NCBI GenBank assembly: GCA_002286855.1
Contig: NRSV01000066.1
Coordinates: 62,001 to 126,000, forward strand
Length of the DNA: 64,000 nt
DNA from: Bipolaris cookei
Lineage: Eukaryota > Ascomycota > Dothideomycetes > Pleosporales > Pleosporaceae
Reading direction: 5' to 3'
A model generated the notes under the pieces. It was not told the origin of the DNA. It was given only the letters and a program-made list of their open reading frames with translations, and searched no databases. A program made the translations under genes and the position numbers. How positions within the stretch are numbered: the stretch's first letter is position 1; each line of letters opens with the position of its first letter. This document shows, one piece after another, positions 1 to 11,271 of the stretch.

Positions 1-2035
1 CAACATTGTCGGATCCGTACTTTCCGCCGACGTCTTCGCCCGTTTCTCGCGCGCACGAGGATACAACACGCTATACATTTGCGGTACAGACGAGTATGGA
101 ACGGCCACAGAGACCAAGGCAATTGAAGAGAAGGTAACTCCCAAAGAGCTTTGCGACAAGTACTATGCGCTGCATAGCGAGGTCTACAAGTGGTTCAACA
201 TTTCGTTTGATCACTTCGGACGTACACCTACACAGCAGCAGACTGATATCGCACAAGACATCTTCACAAAGCTTTACCAAAATGGCTATCTTGAGGAGCA
301 AACAACAACACAACCTTACTGTGAAACACACAAGAGCTTTCTTGCTGATCGATTCGTCGAGGGAACATGTCCGCTGTGCGCCTACGATGATGCGCGAGGC
401 GATCAATGCGACAAGTGCGGACATCTCCTTGACCCTCTGGAGCTGAAGAACCCCCGGTGTAAGCTCGATGGCGCAACACCAGTTCCGCGCGAGACCAAGC
501 ACGTGTATCTCTGTTTGGACAAGCTACAGCCGCTAGAGGAGGAGTGGTTCAAGAAGGCAAGCAAAGAGGGCAACTGGAGCTCCAATGGTGTTCAGATTAC
601 TTCCTCCTGGCTCAAGGAAGGTCTGCGACCGCGCGGTATCACGCGAGACCTGAAGTGGGGTACTGCAGTGCCTCTTGAGGTACGACAAATTCTTCAAAAT
701 CTGGCCAGAACTCAACTGACCAAACCAGGGCTATGAGGACAAGGTTATGTATGTGTGGTTCGACGCGTGTATAGGCTACGTCTCGATTACAGCAACCTAC
801 ACAGAAGACTGGAAGCAATGGTGGCATAACCCTGAGCAAGTCAAGCTCTACCAGTTCATGGGCAAGGACAACGTACCATTCCACACCGTTGTCTTCCCCT
901 GCTCGCAGATTGGTACCAAGGACAAGTGGACCATGCTCAACACTATCTCGACAACTGAGTATTTGAATTACGAGAAGGGAAAATTCTCCAAATCAAGAAA
1001 CATTGGTGTATTTGGTAACAATGCTAAGGAGACGGGTATTCCATCTGATGTTTGGCGCTACTACCTCCTCTCGCATCGCCCAGAAACTGGAGATACCGAG
1101 TTCGAATGGGACGGCTTCATTGCGGCAAACAATAACGAACTCCTCAAGAACCTTGGCAACTTCATCAATCGCGTCATCAAATTTGTCAACAACGCAAAGA
1201 TCTACGATTCGGTTGTGCCTGATTACACCAAGTTTGACGACCCTTACTTTACCGAGCACAAGAAGAAGGTTAACGAGTTGCTCAAGACGTACATTACAGA
1301 GCTGGAAGATGTCAAGATCCGTGCTGGTCTTGCTACTGCGTTACACGTCTCAAGCTTGGGTAACTTGCTTCTGCAAGACAACCGCCTAGACAACAAGTTG
1401 GCCACTGAGCAGCCAGATCGATGCGCTGCTGTGGTCGGACTTGCGCTAAGCCAGATCCATCTTCTTGCCAGTCTGATTCAACCTTATATGTAAGTGAAAT
1501 CTTTCTTTTATGCTGTTTACATGGTCGGGACGGCGATAGGCGGAGTATTCATTGTACACACATCGGCGAGGGTCGTTCCGCGTGACACGGAGCCCTTGTA
1601 CACAGCTACACAAGACTATGAAACTGACATCATTGAACACATGGCTAACTGTGCGACAGGCCTGACACTACTACCGCCATCCTCTCGCAACTCAACGCAG
1701 AATTCCTTATCATCCCAGACACTTGGGAGGCACGTTCGCTGCCCGTTGGCCACAAGATCGGTACTGCCGGTTATCTCTTCACTCAAATCAAGCCCGAAAA
1801 AGAGCAAGAGTGGCGAGAGCAATTCGGAGGTGAAGAGGCTCGTAAAGCAAAGGAAGAAAAGGCCAAGAAGGCGGCGGCTAAGAAGGCTGAGAAGGAACGC
1901 AAGAAGGCAAAGAAGGCCGCTGGTGGTGACAAGACTGTCGAGGCTGCTGAGAAGGGACAAGATGGGCCTGCAGCGAAGACGGCAGAAGAGGAAGTATCGA
2001 GGGGTGTAGAGCAAGTCAGCCTTCAGACATCTTAG
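1..2035 (+). CDS. MES1: Methionyl-tRNA synthetase, cytosolic (5' partial)
   Basis: Class I aminoacyl-tRNA synthetase that charges tRNA-Met in the cytosol. The window opens inside the Rossmann catalytic domain, so the start codon and the HIGH motif lie upstream. Three exons are read: 1-679, 729-1489 and 1660-2035, giving 605 codons including stop. Visible landmarks are the zinc-knob region with paired cysteines (CPLC, CDKCG), the tryptophan-containing YVWFDACIGY segment of the active site, and KFSKSRN, the KMSKS signature in its common eukaryotic form. The C-terminus is a lysine/alanine-rich tail (residues encoded about 1840-1960) typical of fungal cytosolic enzymes. Introns at 680-728 and 1490-1659 have GT/AG borders; the second joins as PYM-PDTT, the conserved C-terminal anticodon-domain motif. 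The identification is firm; only the missing N-terminus limits it. Confidence 0.95.
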
Positions 2036-3049
2036 TGTAATTGTCTTATGAAAGAATCTGAGGGGAGGTTCGGCGTTAATGATGGTACTGGGGTTCTCGG
2101 AGCATAGCAGCGGAGTGTTCGCATTCAACATCATAAGGGGTTGTTTACAGTGTTGTAGCGGGCCTTTCCGGAAATTACCATGTGACGATGATATGGGTTC
2201 CAAAGGTCTGGGCAGGCGGTCCTTTATGACATGGTAGCCACGCGCACAGCAGAAGTTTGTGTTAGTAGACTAAACTCGAGCGTCACGATATGCTATTCCG
2301 GTCAAATTCGCCGTGCCCAACTTTTGTGTTTCTTGTTGCTGCCTTGGTCTTTCTTTCATGTGAGAAGTGGTTGGAGTGAGTGATGACGAAAGGACATACA
2401 CTATGCGTTAGATGAGATTACACAACGAGACTCTAAATAGAATTACACTTCAATGACTATTACAGACTGTTGTATATTTCAATTGATCTGCATATAGCAT
2501 ATATGGGCCTCTTCTCAAATAGTACTCCCTGACAATGTCTACTTGCACATGGGAGTGCAGCTGCGCTGACCGGGCCACCATTCTGTAGTCTCGTCTGTTC
2601 CTGACATGTCCATTCACTGAGGCAAGTGGGTCCCAGACGCCCCTTCCCCGACCGCTCACATGCACAGTGTTTGCCCGAAACCGATCGTGACCCCCGCTTG
2701 GACTTTTTATCGCTCACTATGAGGGGTTAAATTGGATCTAATCGCTGCACTTCTACTTCACTTTCATCACCACTGTGCTCGGCTCCCAGCCCTTATGTAG
2801 CAATCGTTTTCTTCCTCGAATTTCTTTCCTTCTCAAACGCGCTCTTCAACTGTCTCCCTAACAGCTTGTAGAGTTCATCACACACCAATCACACACCAAT
2901 CACCACTCTTAAACCACAGCTTTCACGCCAAAAGGTACATAACTCCTCACCCCTTTGCTCCACCTTTTACTCCCATCCCTCCCGCACCCTGTGCTCCTGC
3001 GACTACTTCAGTTGGCTTTAACAGTCGCAGCTTTAGCTTACAAGTCACC
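2036..3049. other. Intergenic region, MetRS 3' side to MFS promoter
   Basis: No convincing gene on either strand. The last 250 bases are pyrimidine-rich and contain a tandem CCAAT element, described separately, as expected for the promoter and 5' UTR of the transporter that begins at 3050. Confidence 0.6.
2881..2901 (+). promoter_or_regulatory. Tandem CCAAT boxes upstream of siderophore transporter
   Basis: Two CCAAT pentamers (2885-2889 and 2896-2900) sit in an 11-bp direct repeat of cacaccaatca about 150 bases before the transporter start codon. CCAAT is bound by the Hap/CBC complex, which in ascomycetes regulates iron genes together with HapX. I checked the spacing for the published CBC:HapX composite (CSAAT-N12-RWT) and neither box has RWT at the right distance, so only a plain CCAAT assignment is supported. 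Confidence 0.4.
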
Positions 3050-5135
3050 ATGGCGAGTGAATACGCGCCGCAGACGGAGAAGCTTGCCAGTATGGGCATA
3101 GGTGAGCAGCGCGAGTTCGCCCACGGTGATAATACCATTGGCGACAGCGCAAAGCAGAGCACCGCGGATAGATGCGGCAGCGAAGCGACGATGGTGACCA
3201 CTCCCACCGCTAGCAGTATTGACGTGGAGCAGCCCAAGGGCCCTATTGAGATGGAGGCTGTCACTGTTGTCTGGACTAAGAATTGGTTGATTGCTGCTTA
3301 TTCCGCGTAAGTACACTGTCTTCCCATCAATTTTTCCAATTGGGACACTTAATGAAACCGTGCTTTAGTATTATGCTCATCTCGTTCATCAATTCCCTTC
3401 AGCAGCAGGCCAACTTCACGTGGAAGCCCTACGTTACGTCGACCTTCGCGAAGCACGGCTTGACTGCCATGACTGATATCGTTGCCAATATTGTTGGAGG
3501 TGTTTCTAAGCTGCCATTGGCCAAGTTCATTGATCTTGTCGGTCGTCCTCAGGGATTTCTCATTTGCTTGGTATGTATCGTTGTCTGTAAGTATTGCCAG
3601 CTTGCTTTCCCTTTCCCTTGATATACTCTGCAGTGGCTTACAATTGATCCAGCATTGATCCTCATGGCCCAATGCCAGGATGTAGAGACGTTTTGCGCAG
3701 CCCAAGTCATCTACTGGGCTGGTATGAACGGTGTAGACTATGTCTTCAACATCTTCATCGCCGATACCTCACTCATGAAGAACCGCCTGATCTGGATGGC
3801 TTTCACTGGGTTTCCTTATATCGTCAACACATTTGTAAGTGCCATGTTATCATTCACATAGTTCATTTGCTAATATTGTTTCTCCACAATTAGGCCGGTC
3901 CCAAGCTGGGTGAAGTCTTTCTCAAGCACGGTGGCTGGCGTTGGGGTTATGGAACGTTCACCGTCTTGACACCAGTCTTCTCGCTAACTTTCTGGGGGGT
4001 TTTCTGGCTCATGGGTAGGCGGGCAAAGAAGCTGGGCGTTCTCAAGCGTGAGAATACCCATAGATATCTGGTAGATGGCATCAGGTACTGGTGCATCGAG
4101 TTTGATAGTGAGTACTCTTACTGAGAACATTTTCGCACCGCTAACAACTCTCAGTCATCGGACTCCTCCTTGTGTGCGGTGGCTTCTCGCTTCTCCTTCT
4201 TCCATTCCCGCTTGCCGCATATCAGAAAGACCGCTTCGCTTCGCCCATGGTCATCTGCATGATCGTCTTCGGAACCCTTCTTATTACTCTCTTCGTAGTG
4301 TGGGAGCGCTTCTATGCTCGCAAGTCGTTCTTCCCGTTCTACCTTATGAAGAACCGTTCCGTTATTGCGGCCTGCCTGTTGGGCGGAAACTCATGGATTG
4401 CTTTCTAGTAAGTTTTCAATATCTATTTAGAACACAGCACTGACTGATTTGACTAGCTCCTACCGAATGATGTACTCGTCTTACCTTCAGGTCGTCTTCC
4501 AGCTTTCGGTCTCAAAGGCAGGCTACATCACTAACATCTTCAACATTGTCTCCTGTACCTGGGCCATTATTGTCAGCTTTGCAATGAAGTACACCGATAC
4601 GTACAAGTGGGGAGCTGTCGTTGCGATTCCTATCCAGATTCTTATGACCGGCCTGTTGATCTATCTCCGTACGCCAGGCAGCAACATTGCAGTCCTCATT
4701 GTAGTCGAGGTCTTTGGCGCCATGGCAAGTGCAATGCTTTACAATGTCGAACAAGTCGCCATCATGATTGCTGTGCCGCATGAGCAAGTAGCCGTTAGCA
4801 TCGCGCTCCTCAACGTTATCACTGCAGTCGGCGGTGCCATCGGCCAGTCTATCAGCGCCACGATTTGGGCCCAGATGGTACCTCGGAAGATTGCCGAATA
4901 CCTTCCTCTCGCTTCTCCCGCCGAGGTTGCTCGACTCTACGGTGACATTAATACCCAGTTGGTATCAGCATGGGATAGTCCAGAGCGCCAGGCTGTAGTC
5001 CGTGCCTTTGCCGACACTCAGAAGACTATGGTCATCTTCGGAACTTGTGCACTTGTTCCGTGCTTGGTGTGGGTAGCTATGTTGAAGAACTCGCGCATGA
5101 GCGAGCACAAGGCTAGGAAGGGTCTCCAGGCTTAG
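3050..5135 (+). CDS. MFS siderophore iron transporter (Sit1/Arn/MirB type)
   Basis: Plasma or vesicle membrane proton symporter that takes up ferric siderophores. Six exons are read: 3050-3306, 3369-3586, 3653-3834, 3894-4107, 4155-4407 and 4457-5135, coding for 600 aa, the usual size for this 14-helix family. After a polar N-terminus of about 80 residues the hydrophobic core begins (NWLIAAYSA-IMLISFINSL). Family-type segments include VGRPQGFLICL in the loop after the second helix pair, YWAGMNGVDYVFNIFIADT, and FYSYRMMYSSYLQVVFQLS joined across the last intron. The C-terminal part has NVITAVGGAIGQSISATIW, characteristic of siderophore transporters. Intron 2 has two possible donors (3571 and 3587); 3587 with GTAAGT keeps a continuous membrane segment and was chosen. 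The substrate cannot be told from sequence. Its neighbours are not siderophore-synthesis genes. Confidence 0.88.
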
Positions 5136-5863
5136 TGTATCACTGCAAGGTCTGGGTCTGCGACGCACGTGTGCGATACAAAAGTAGACATATGTGGAAT
5201 GATGCGTCGGAATGGGTAACGGGCGATCTGGATGATGGTGCTGTTCGCACTATACCACGGCTCTACTGATCTTAGGTATAGTTATCATATTCAAGTCCAA
5301 TGAAATGATTTTTAACGTGATCGTAATGTAACTATTCCGAAAAGCATTGTTTATGAAATTTCACACAATGTGATGAACCAGAAACAAAGAGCAAAGATAT
5401 TTTGTTCTATGTATAAGATATAAGCCTTACTCAACGCGTAATCAGCATAGTCGTGATCGAGGCTCAGCGTTGGATGGTCTACGGACCGGGAATGGTTTCG
5501 AAACCAGTGGGACGGCGGGACATGCAAACCCCCAACTACTATGACGTCCAATGGTCTCTTACCCTGCATCCATGCATCTCAATCCGCGCACCATTCTGAT
5601 CTACAGTAATACCCGATAGCTGCAGCGCATTGTCTTATTATAGTCGGGCAGCACCATGCTCCCTTGAACATCATTGGCGGTGAAGCGCCAACGCATACCA
5701 GCCTCGCCAATTCCCTAGGTCAAACGCTTGCATCGGTCCCACCAGCCACCCTCGACGACACACCGCACGCGTACCATGCTTTTCCCATGAATCTGACATG
5801 CTTCGTTTTATTGGATTCTAAGGGACCGTACCAAACAAAAAATCACATTCTCAGACTGCCAAA
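5136..5863. other. Intergenic region
   Basis: No gene supported. Contains the 3' flank of the transporter and the promoter of the secreted cysteine-rich protein. The segment around 5500 has a short palindromic ggtttcgaaacc, but it is not part of a tRNA fold. Confidence 0.5.
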
Positions 5864-7303
5864 ATGCATTTGCATCACCTATTTTCATTACCGCCGGCTA
5901 TCATCGCCCTGTGCGCAACCTCATCTGTTGTCGCCGCCAAAGCCGATTCGCACCAGCAACAATGGCCGCACAATGTACCCAAGCACCTAAAGTACTTTCC
6001 CGAGGACGAGGTGCATGCGAAGCGTGCGTTGAGTGTCGCGCAGAGGTTGCAACATGAGAAGCCGATTGGAGTCAAGAAGATGAGTTTGGACGAAGGGGAA
6101 ATGTTTATGCTCGACAACTGGATATTTGCCTCGGGATCTCAACAACAGTCTCGGAGATCCGACTCAGACAATCTGGGTAACCTCACAGTACAAGCGGTCT
6201 CGCCTTTACGGCCGCTTGCCCAGTCGGACTGGTTAGCACGCATGCACATTAGAGATGTGTTGCTCAAACGCCAATTCAAATGTCCCGAGGGAACGAATAG
6301 CTGCGAGTCGATTGGGGCGCCAGACGTCTGCTGTGGTACAGGAAGCAATTGCATAAATACCAGTGGTAGCTCTGACGCTGGAAATGTTGGATGTTGCCCC
6401 AAAGGACAAACTTGCGCCGGAAACGTCAGCTGTGATACTGTGAGCGGATATTCAAGTTGCCCCGGTTCACCTAACGGAGGATGCTGCATGCCTGGATTCA
6501 AATGCCAGGGCATAGGATGTAAGCACAAACACACCACCAACAAGATCACGGTCAAGTAGATACTAACCTGTACAGGCGTCCTGGAAGCCACATCAACAAC
6601 CTTCATTCCGCCCTCTTCCTCCTCCTCTACCGCTGCTCCCCCGACCCCAACCTCCACAGCAACCACAACCTCCACAGCCCCTTCCCCCTCAAGCACAACC
6701 CCACCACCCACCTTATCTTCTTCCCGCTCCGTATACACCTGCTCAACAGGCTGGTTCTCCTGTCCCGCCTCCCTCGGCGGCGGCTGCTGCCAAAACGGCC
6801 GCACCTGCGCAACAGGCGCCTCCTGCATCGGCGACACCCCAACCAGCACACGCGCCCCCGACGCCCCTATCCGCCCCACCAGCGGCACTACCACCGCCGC
6901 CCCAGCCTCCAGCGCAGGCGTCTGCCCCCAGGGCTTCTACGTCTGCAGCGCATACTACCCCTCGGGCTGCTGCCGCGTCGGCCGCGACTGCCAGACTACG
7001 GGGTCTTCGTGTGTCCTTCCTACAGGCACAGTGGTGGATACGAATGGTGTTACTGTTGTTGCGCCGACGACTACGGGGAGCTGTCCTAGTGCATGGTATA
7101 GCTGTGCGGCGAGTGCGGGGGGGAATTGCTGTCCCCAGGGTTATGCGTGTGGCGAGCAGCAGTGTACGGCGACGGCGAGTGGACAGGCGGGGACGACGGA
7201 TAAGGCTACGCCGAGTAGTAAGGCGAGTTTTGTGGCTGGAATGCCGATTGCGGTGTCGTTTTTTGCGGCGGGAGCGATTGGAGTTGCGATGGTGGTGTTG
7301 TGA
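5864..7303 (+). CDS. Secreted, GPI-anchored cysteine-module protein
   Basis: Predicted cell-surface protein of 460 aa from two exons, 5864-6518 and 6576-7303. A signal peptide (about residues 1-25, hydrophobic LPPAIIALCATSSVVAA) is followed by a polar region, then about five repeats of a cysteine unit of the form C-P-x-G-[WF]-[YF]-x-C-x(6-8)-G-x-C-C-x2-G-x2-C-x4-C. Two lie in exon 1 and three in exon 2, separated by a Ser/Thr/Pro-rich linker of about 50 residues. The C-terminus has small residues then a hydrophobic tail (AVSFFAAGAIGVAMVVL), the layout of a GPI signal. The intron has a TACTAAC branch site. Codon choice changes abruptly within exon 2 (see findings). No enzymatic function is visible. 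Similar cysteine-unit GPI proteins occur widely in ascomycetes without an assigned role. Confidence 0.82.
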
Positions 7304-7507
7304 GTGTGAAAGGGTTGATGGTTCTATTATTTTTAATATGACAACGACGAACGATGATGCATGATGAAGACGACTATGATTTATACGATGATGAATATAT
7401 AGCGCAGTTTTTCATACATATACACCTAAGACATGATCATTTACATTTCTACAAGAGTTTTAATGCAAGTTGAAAAGAGGAAAACATAGGGGGATTCACT
7501 ACACTGC

Positions 7508-9679
7508 CTATAGCTTGTAGCTTCCCGCACCCTTCTTCACTCCATCTTTAACCTCCTTGCCCTCGACATTAGTAATAACACCCTTGCGTCCGATAATCTG
7601 CACACCACCCTTCTTCAGGTCACCCAGCAACTGCTTCTTCTCGCTCCTCTTCTTCTCCTTGCCCTCTACCTTTTGCTCCTTGGGCTTATTGAGGCCAGCC
7701 TTTTTAGCCCTCTCCTTTGCGCGCCGTCGCCTCGATGACTTCTCCTCGCGAGACATTTCTTCACGGGCAATGGGCATGCCGCTCTTTGTGACAATCTCGG
7801 CCTTGTTTTGCTCGTCACCGGGCTTGTAGATTTCTTGGGGCGCGAGCATGCTTGCGCCTGCAATATCGCCGCCAGCAGTGGGGCGGGCATCTTCCATTTC
7901 GATGGCGGGGGCGTCCGTGCGGATTTCGAGGTTTGGTGCTGCGGGCTTGGGCTTGAAGTGTGAAGAGCTGAGAGAATCGAGTTTGGCGGATACGCTTTTC
8001 CAGAGGGCAGAGATCTCGTCGTGTTCCTTTTTGAGTTTTTCGTCCTTGGCCTCGACAAAGTTGGGGTCCGTCTGGCGTAGGTGCTCTTCTTCGTAGATTT
8101 CGGCCAGACCCTTGCCAGATTTGGTGTCATCTATCTCGACGCGGCCACGGCGGGGGCCTGTCGCGAGGTCGTCTGGTCTTCGGCGGTGCACCTCGTCAAA
8201 TTCCCCAGCCAAGATGCGTCGTTTGATGAGCGCCTCAATGTCTTCTGATGTTTCTTGGGTGACTATTGGGACGGGTTTGCCAGCTCTTTCGAACTCGAGA
8301 TTCTCCTCGAGGAGCGAGTTCAGCGGGCGATCAGCTGCGCGTGCCTCTCCGGATAGCTGCCACTGTCGTTTTGCAACATTCGCTGCTTCTAGTTTCCTGA
8401 TCTCTTCTGCTATCTTGGCCTGTCTGCGTTCGTGTGTGGATCGTCTTGACTTTGGATCTGAAGGGTCAACATCCGAAAGATCGCCCTCGCTTTCTACATC
8501 ATCATCGTCCTCAAACAGATCTCTATGTACCTTGGCCATAGTGCGCTCCACGTCTTCTTCAATCTCTTCTTCTGGCTCCTCCTGTTTCTCTGGGAAGTTG
8601 TGAGGGTTCGGTCGACCTCGCTTCTTGCTGTTCTTATTCTTGTTCTTTCCAGCTTTCTGCGCCGGTGGCGCAAAGAAGTCCTTGTACATGACATTGTTGG
8701 CATTCATGCCAGTATCAAGGCCATCCAAATCGCCCTCCTCGAAATCATCCTCATCGCCGCTATCACCCTCAGGCGCATTGAGATCTACATTGCCAAAGGT
8801 TGGTCCACCCTCATCGGATTCTTCATCGGACGCGTCTCCCGACAAAGGACGGGCCTTGGTCTTAGCGCCGGCGTCTTCCATTGGGTCTGCTTCCCAATTT
8901 ATCTCTTCGTCGTCGCTATCCACGCCCTCTCCTCTCTGATCCTGCTGTTCTAGGAAGTCGGTCTGCTTGTTGAAATCATCTATAGAGAAGAAGCCATCGT
9001 TGAGACCATTTGGATCGGGCACATAGGTTTCTGCAGGCTCGTCATCAGATCCCTCTTCGGAGAGCATGCCCTCTTCGCCGTCTTCCATTTCTTTATCTTC
9101 GTCTTCCGACTCGTCGTCTTCTGGTCTCGCATCCTCATCATCATCCACACCGTCATATTCCCAATCCACACCCTCTTCTCCTATGTCAGACTCGGTGTGA
9201 TATTCTTCGGGCTCTTCAATATCTTCTTCGTCTTCTTCATCAAACTCTGGCACGACGCCATCTTCCTGTTCTGGCAGCGAAAGTTCAATTTCCTCTGCTG
9301 TAGCCTCAACAATCTTGCGCGTTTGCTCGAAAACCTGGTCCACCCCAAAGCCGTCTACATGGACTTTTTTCAAGTGCAATACATTAATGTCGTCGTCATA
9401 GCCTCCGCCCCGCTTCCGTTTCTTGCGCAACTCTTGTTGTCGTCTTGACTGCGATTCGCTCACGCCAGCAGCGACGGGATCGAGATATTGTTTCGCGGCT
9501 GCAAGGAATGATGCATTAAGTTGAGAAGTGGGCTGCAAGAAAGCGAGGGGGTTTGTGAGCAAACTTGTGGGCGCAGTCGCAGCGGCGGGCTGGAGCTCCA
9601 TTGGGGGCGGGGGGGCCGAGCCCAGAGAGAGCGTGTGTGAAGAAACAGAGGTATCGGGAGAAAAGGAAGGCTGTGCCAT
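7508..9679 (-). CDS. MPP10: U3 snoRNP protein Mpp10
   Basis: Component of the small-subunit processome that, with Imp3 and Imp4, binds U3 snoRNA and is needed for 18S pre-rRNA cleavage in the nucleolus. Single exon. With the start placed at MAQPSFSP the product is 723 aa. In-frame ATGs further upstream (up to 9820) would add up to 47 residues that look unlike the family, so the downstream Met is preferred. The N-terminal third (LNASFLAAAKQYLDPVAA) matches the family's opening helix. The middle is extremely acidic with repeated Asp/Glu runs. The conserved C-terminal part holds segments such as RPLNSLLEENLEFER, RRILAGEFDEVHRR, GLAEIYEEEH and LAPQEIYKPG, diagnostic for Mpp10, and ends in a basic tail. 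Confidence 0.93.
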   Translation of the reverse strand: MAQPSFSPDTSVSSHTLSLGSAPPPPMELQPAAATAPTSLLTNPLAFLQPTSQLNASFLAAAKQYLDPVAAGVSESQSRRQQELRKKRKRGGGYDDDINVLHLKKVHVDGFGVDQVFEQTRKIVEATAEEIELSLPEQEDGVVPEFDEEDEEDIEEPEEYHTESDIGEEGVDWEYDGVDDDEDARPEDDESEDEDKEMEDGEEGMLSEEGSDDEPAETYVPDPNGLNDGFFSIDDFNKQTDFLEQQDQRGEGVDSDDEEINWEADPMEDAGAKTKARPLSGDASDEESDEGGPTFGNVDLNAPEGDSGDEDDFEEGDLDGLDTGMNANNVMYKDFFAPPAQKAGKNKNKNSKKRGRPNPHNFPEKQEEPEEEIEEDVERTMAKVHRDLFEDDDDVESEGDLSDVDPSDPKSRRSTHERRQAKIAEEIRKLEAANVAKRQWQLSGEARAADRPLNSLLEENLEFERAGKPVPIVTQETSEDIEALIKRRILAGEFDEVHRRRPDDLATGPRRGRVEIDDTKSGKGLAEIYEEEHLRQTDPNFVEAKDEKLKKEHDEISALWKSVSAKLDSLSSSHFKPKPAAPNLEIRTDAPAIEMEDARPTAGGDIAGASMLAPQEIYKPGDEQNKAEIVTKSGMPIAREEMSREEKSSRRRRAKERAKKAGLNKPKEQKVEGKEKKRSEKKQLLGDLKKGGVQIIGRKGVITNVEGKEVKDGVKKGAGSYKL

Positions 9680-10000
9680 CCTATCGAACTGTCGTGACGG
9701 AATGTGATTGGGAAGACTCGCAGTGCAGAGGCACTGAAGTTCGCGCAACGGCATTCGAACTTTTTTGGTGGAGAAGGTGGTCATAGCGCGCGGTAGCTCG
9801 ACCACCGCTAAGAGCATCACACTTTTTAATGCAGGCTATCACAGATGATGAAAATACGATTTATTCGAGAAATGTGTAGTTTCATGAGGTTACACTGGTT
9901 ATATTATAAGTTCATCATTATAAATGCAGAACCCCAAGCTGACCACAGCAGCGTCGTGCTGATCATATGAAATGAGTAACAGAAAATCGTCGCTATACTT
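9680..10000. other. Intergenic region between Mpp10 and mitochondrial carrier
   Basis: Promoter and possible 5' leader of the minus-strand Mpp10 gene plus the 3' flank of the minus-strand carrier. No other feature seen. Confidence 0.5.
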
Positions 10001-11271
10001 CTATCCTTCTATCCTTTCACCCTCCTTCTTCAGCTTTTGGTGAACACTCTTCAGCAATTCAAATGTGAGCATAGTCGTAACAGCTGCAGGGACAGCGCGA
10101 ACCATGTTGGTGCCCATTCCATTGTAGAAGGCTCTCCAACCCTCTTCTTGGAGGATTACAGTGCATGTTCGAAGTATGCCACGATAGCGAGGTATGTTGA
10201 TCATACCGTCTGAAGAAGCTGTTCCTGGAGGTCGTGTGTGGATTTGATCGTGGTGCCCTCCTCGAAACGAAATATGGTTGTCTGAGTGCTCAGGAAGCGC
10301 TCGTTGCTGGGTCTGCAGCCGCGTGCGCAAAACCTCGTGTGGGTACGTAGCCGATGTTGCAGTCATTTTGCTGAGTACAGTAGCCAACGCAATTGCAAAC
10401 CAATGCACCTCCTCGGTCTTTACGTCTGTTTGGCCCATTTCTAGGCCAGTAAATTTCATCTTCAGGAATTCGTATAGTGGAAACTGGATAGCGACGTGTG
10501 TGAGTCCAAGCAGAGCTGGCGTAAGTCCAGAATAGAAGGATATAAGACCTTCTTTGGCATACATCTTGCGGAAGGCGTCAAATGTGTTTTTGTAGTGCCA
10601 TGGCGGCCGATGTTCGTCTGATGCACGAGCGCTGACTTGTGACATCAATCTCGTCTTGACAACCCAAATGGGGTTGGTGACTAGGGTCGAACAGCCACCA
10701 GCAACTAATGAGGCAATGGTTCGAGCGAGCCATTTGTTCTCTGAAAGTCAGGCCTAGTCAGCAATGCAAGTTAAAGAGCCTGAAGTGGTTACTAACCCAT
10801 CTGAGGATAGAGGAGATTCTTGGTCTGGTCGTATGTGCTCATATAGACTGCCCAGGTCGGAATGTAGCCGAGTAGCATGGGCCCGAGGCCTCTGTACAGG
10901 CCGCGGATGCCATCCTCGACCCAGATGATGCGCGCAGTGCCACCGAGGCCTTTGTAAACAGTGCGGGGCGGTCCAGTATACTTTCGTGGACGAAATGAGC
11001 CCTGCGCCTGCAATCGCGTTTTGATGACATCAAGCGGGCAGGTGACGATGCCGGAAGCGACGCCGGCAGAAGCCCCGCACAGCGCATTGACGGAGCCGTC
11101 AGGAAGGTTTGCGACTTTGACAGCCAGGTTCGCAATGGGCGCACTCCAGGCACTCTGCTTGGTGGGTATTGACATGTCGCGCGGTTGGACAGGCCGGGCG
11201 GATGGCGCATACCGGTCGTGGACTTTCGTCGGGGACGGCGGCTCGGGATCGTGTGTCGACATGGGTGGCAC
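10001..11271 (-). CDS. Mitochondrial carrier, NAD+ transporter-like (Yia6/Ndt1 type)
   Basis: Six-helix inner mitochondrial membrane carrier, 404 aa, from exons 10797-11271 and 10740-10001 (minus strand). The three tandem carrier signatures are visible: CPLDVIKTRLQAQ, NPIWVVKTRLMSQ across the intron junction, and YPHEVLRTRLQTQ, each followed by the usual G-x-x-x-[FLY]-Y-x-G element (GIRGLYRGLGP, GLISFYSGLTP, GWRAFYNGMGT). The tryptophan in NPIWVVKTRL and the segment PTWAVYMSTYDQTK are typical of the NAD+/pyrimidine nucleotide/folate carrier branch, and the NAD+ carriers fit best. The third module carries an insertion of about 40 polar residues before its second helix. The intron (10741-10796) has donor GTTAGT. 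It is transcribed away from QCR7, another mitochondrial gene, across 0.53 kb. Substrate is inferred. Confidence 0.85.

Noticed and set aside
5500..5580. tRNA-like element with a TTCGAA box
   Set aside because: The pairing around it does not form acceptor, D and anticodon arms; it is only a short palindrome.
6139..6894. Long minus-strand open frame (251 codons) across the cysteine-module gene
   Set aside because: It is the opposite strand of a gene with a signal peptide, regular cysteine units and a GPI tail. Its own translation is rich in Val/Gly/Glu with no motif.
5864..7303. Horizontal transfer as the cause of codon change in the cysteine-module gene
   Set aside because: The change lies within one exon and one repeated protein family, and a similar change ends another gene, so a positional composition effect is simpler.
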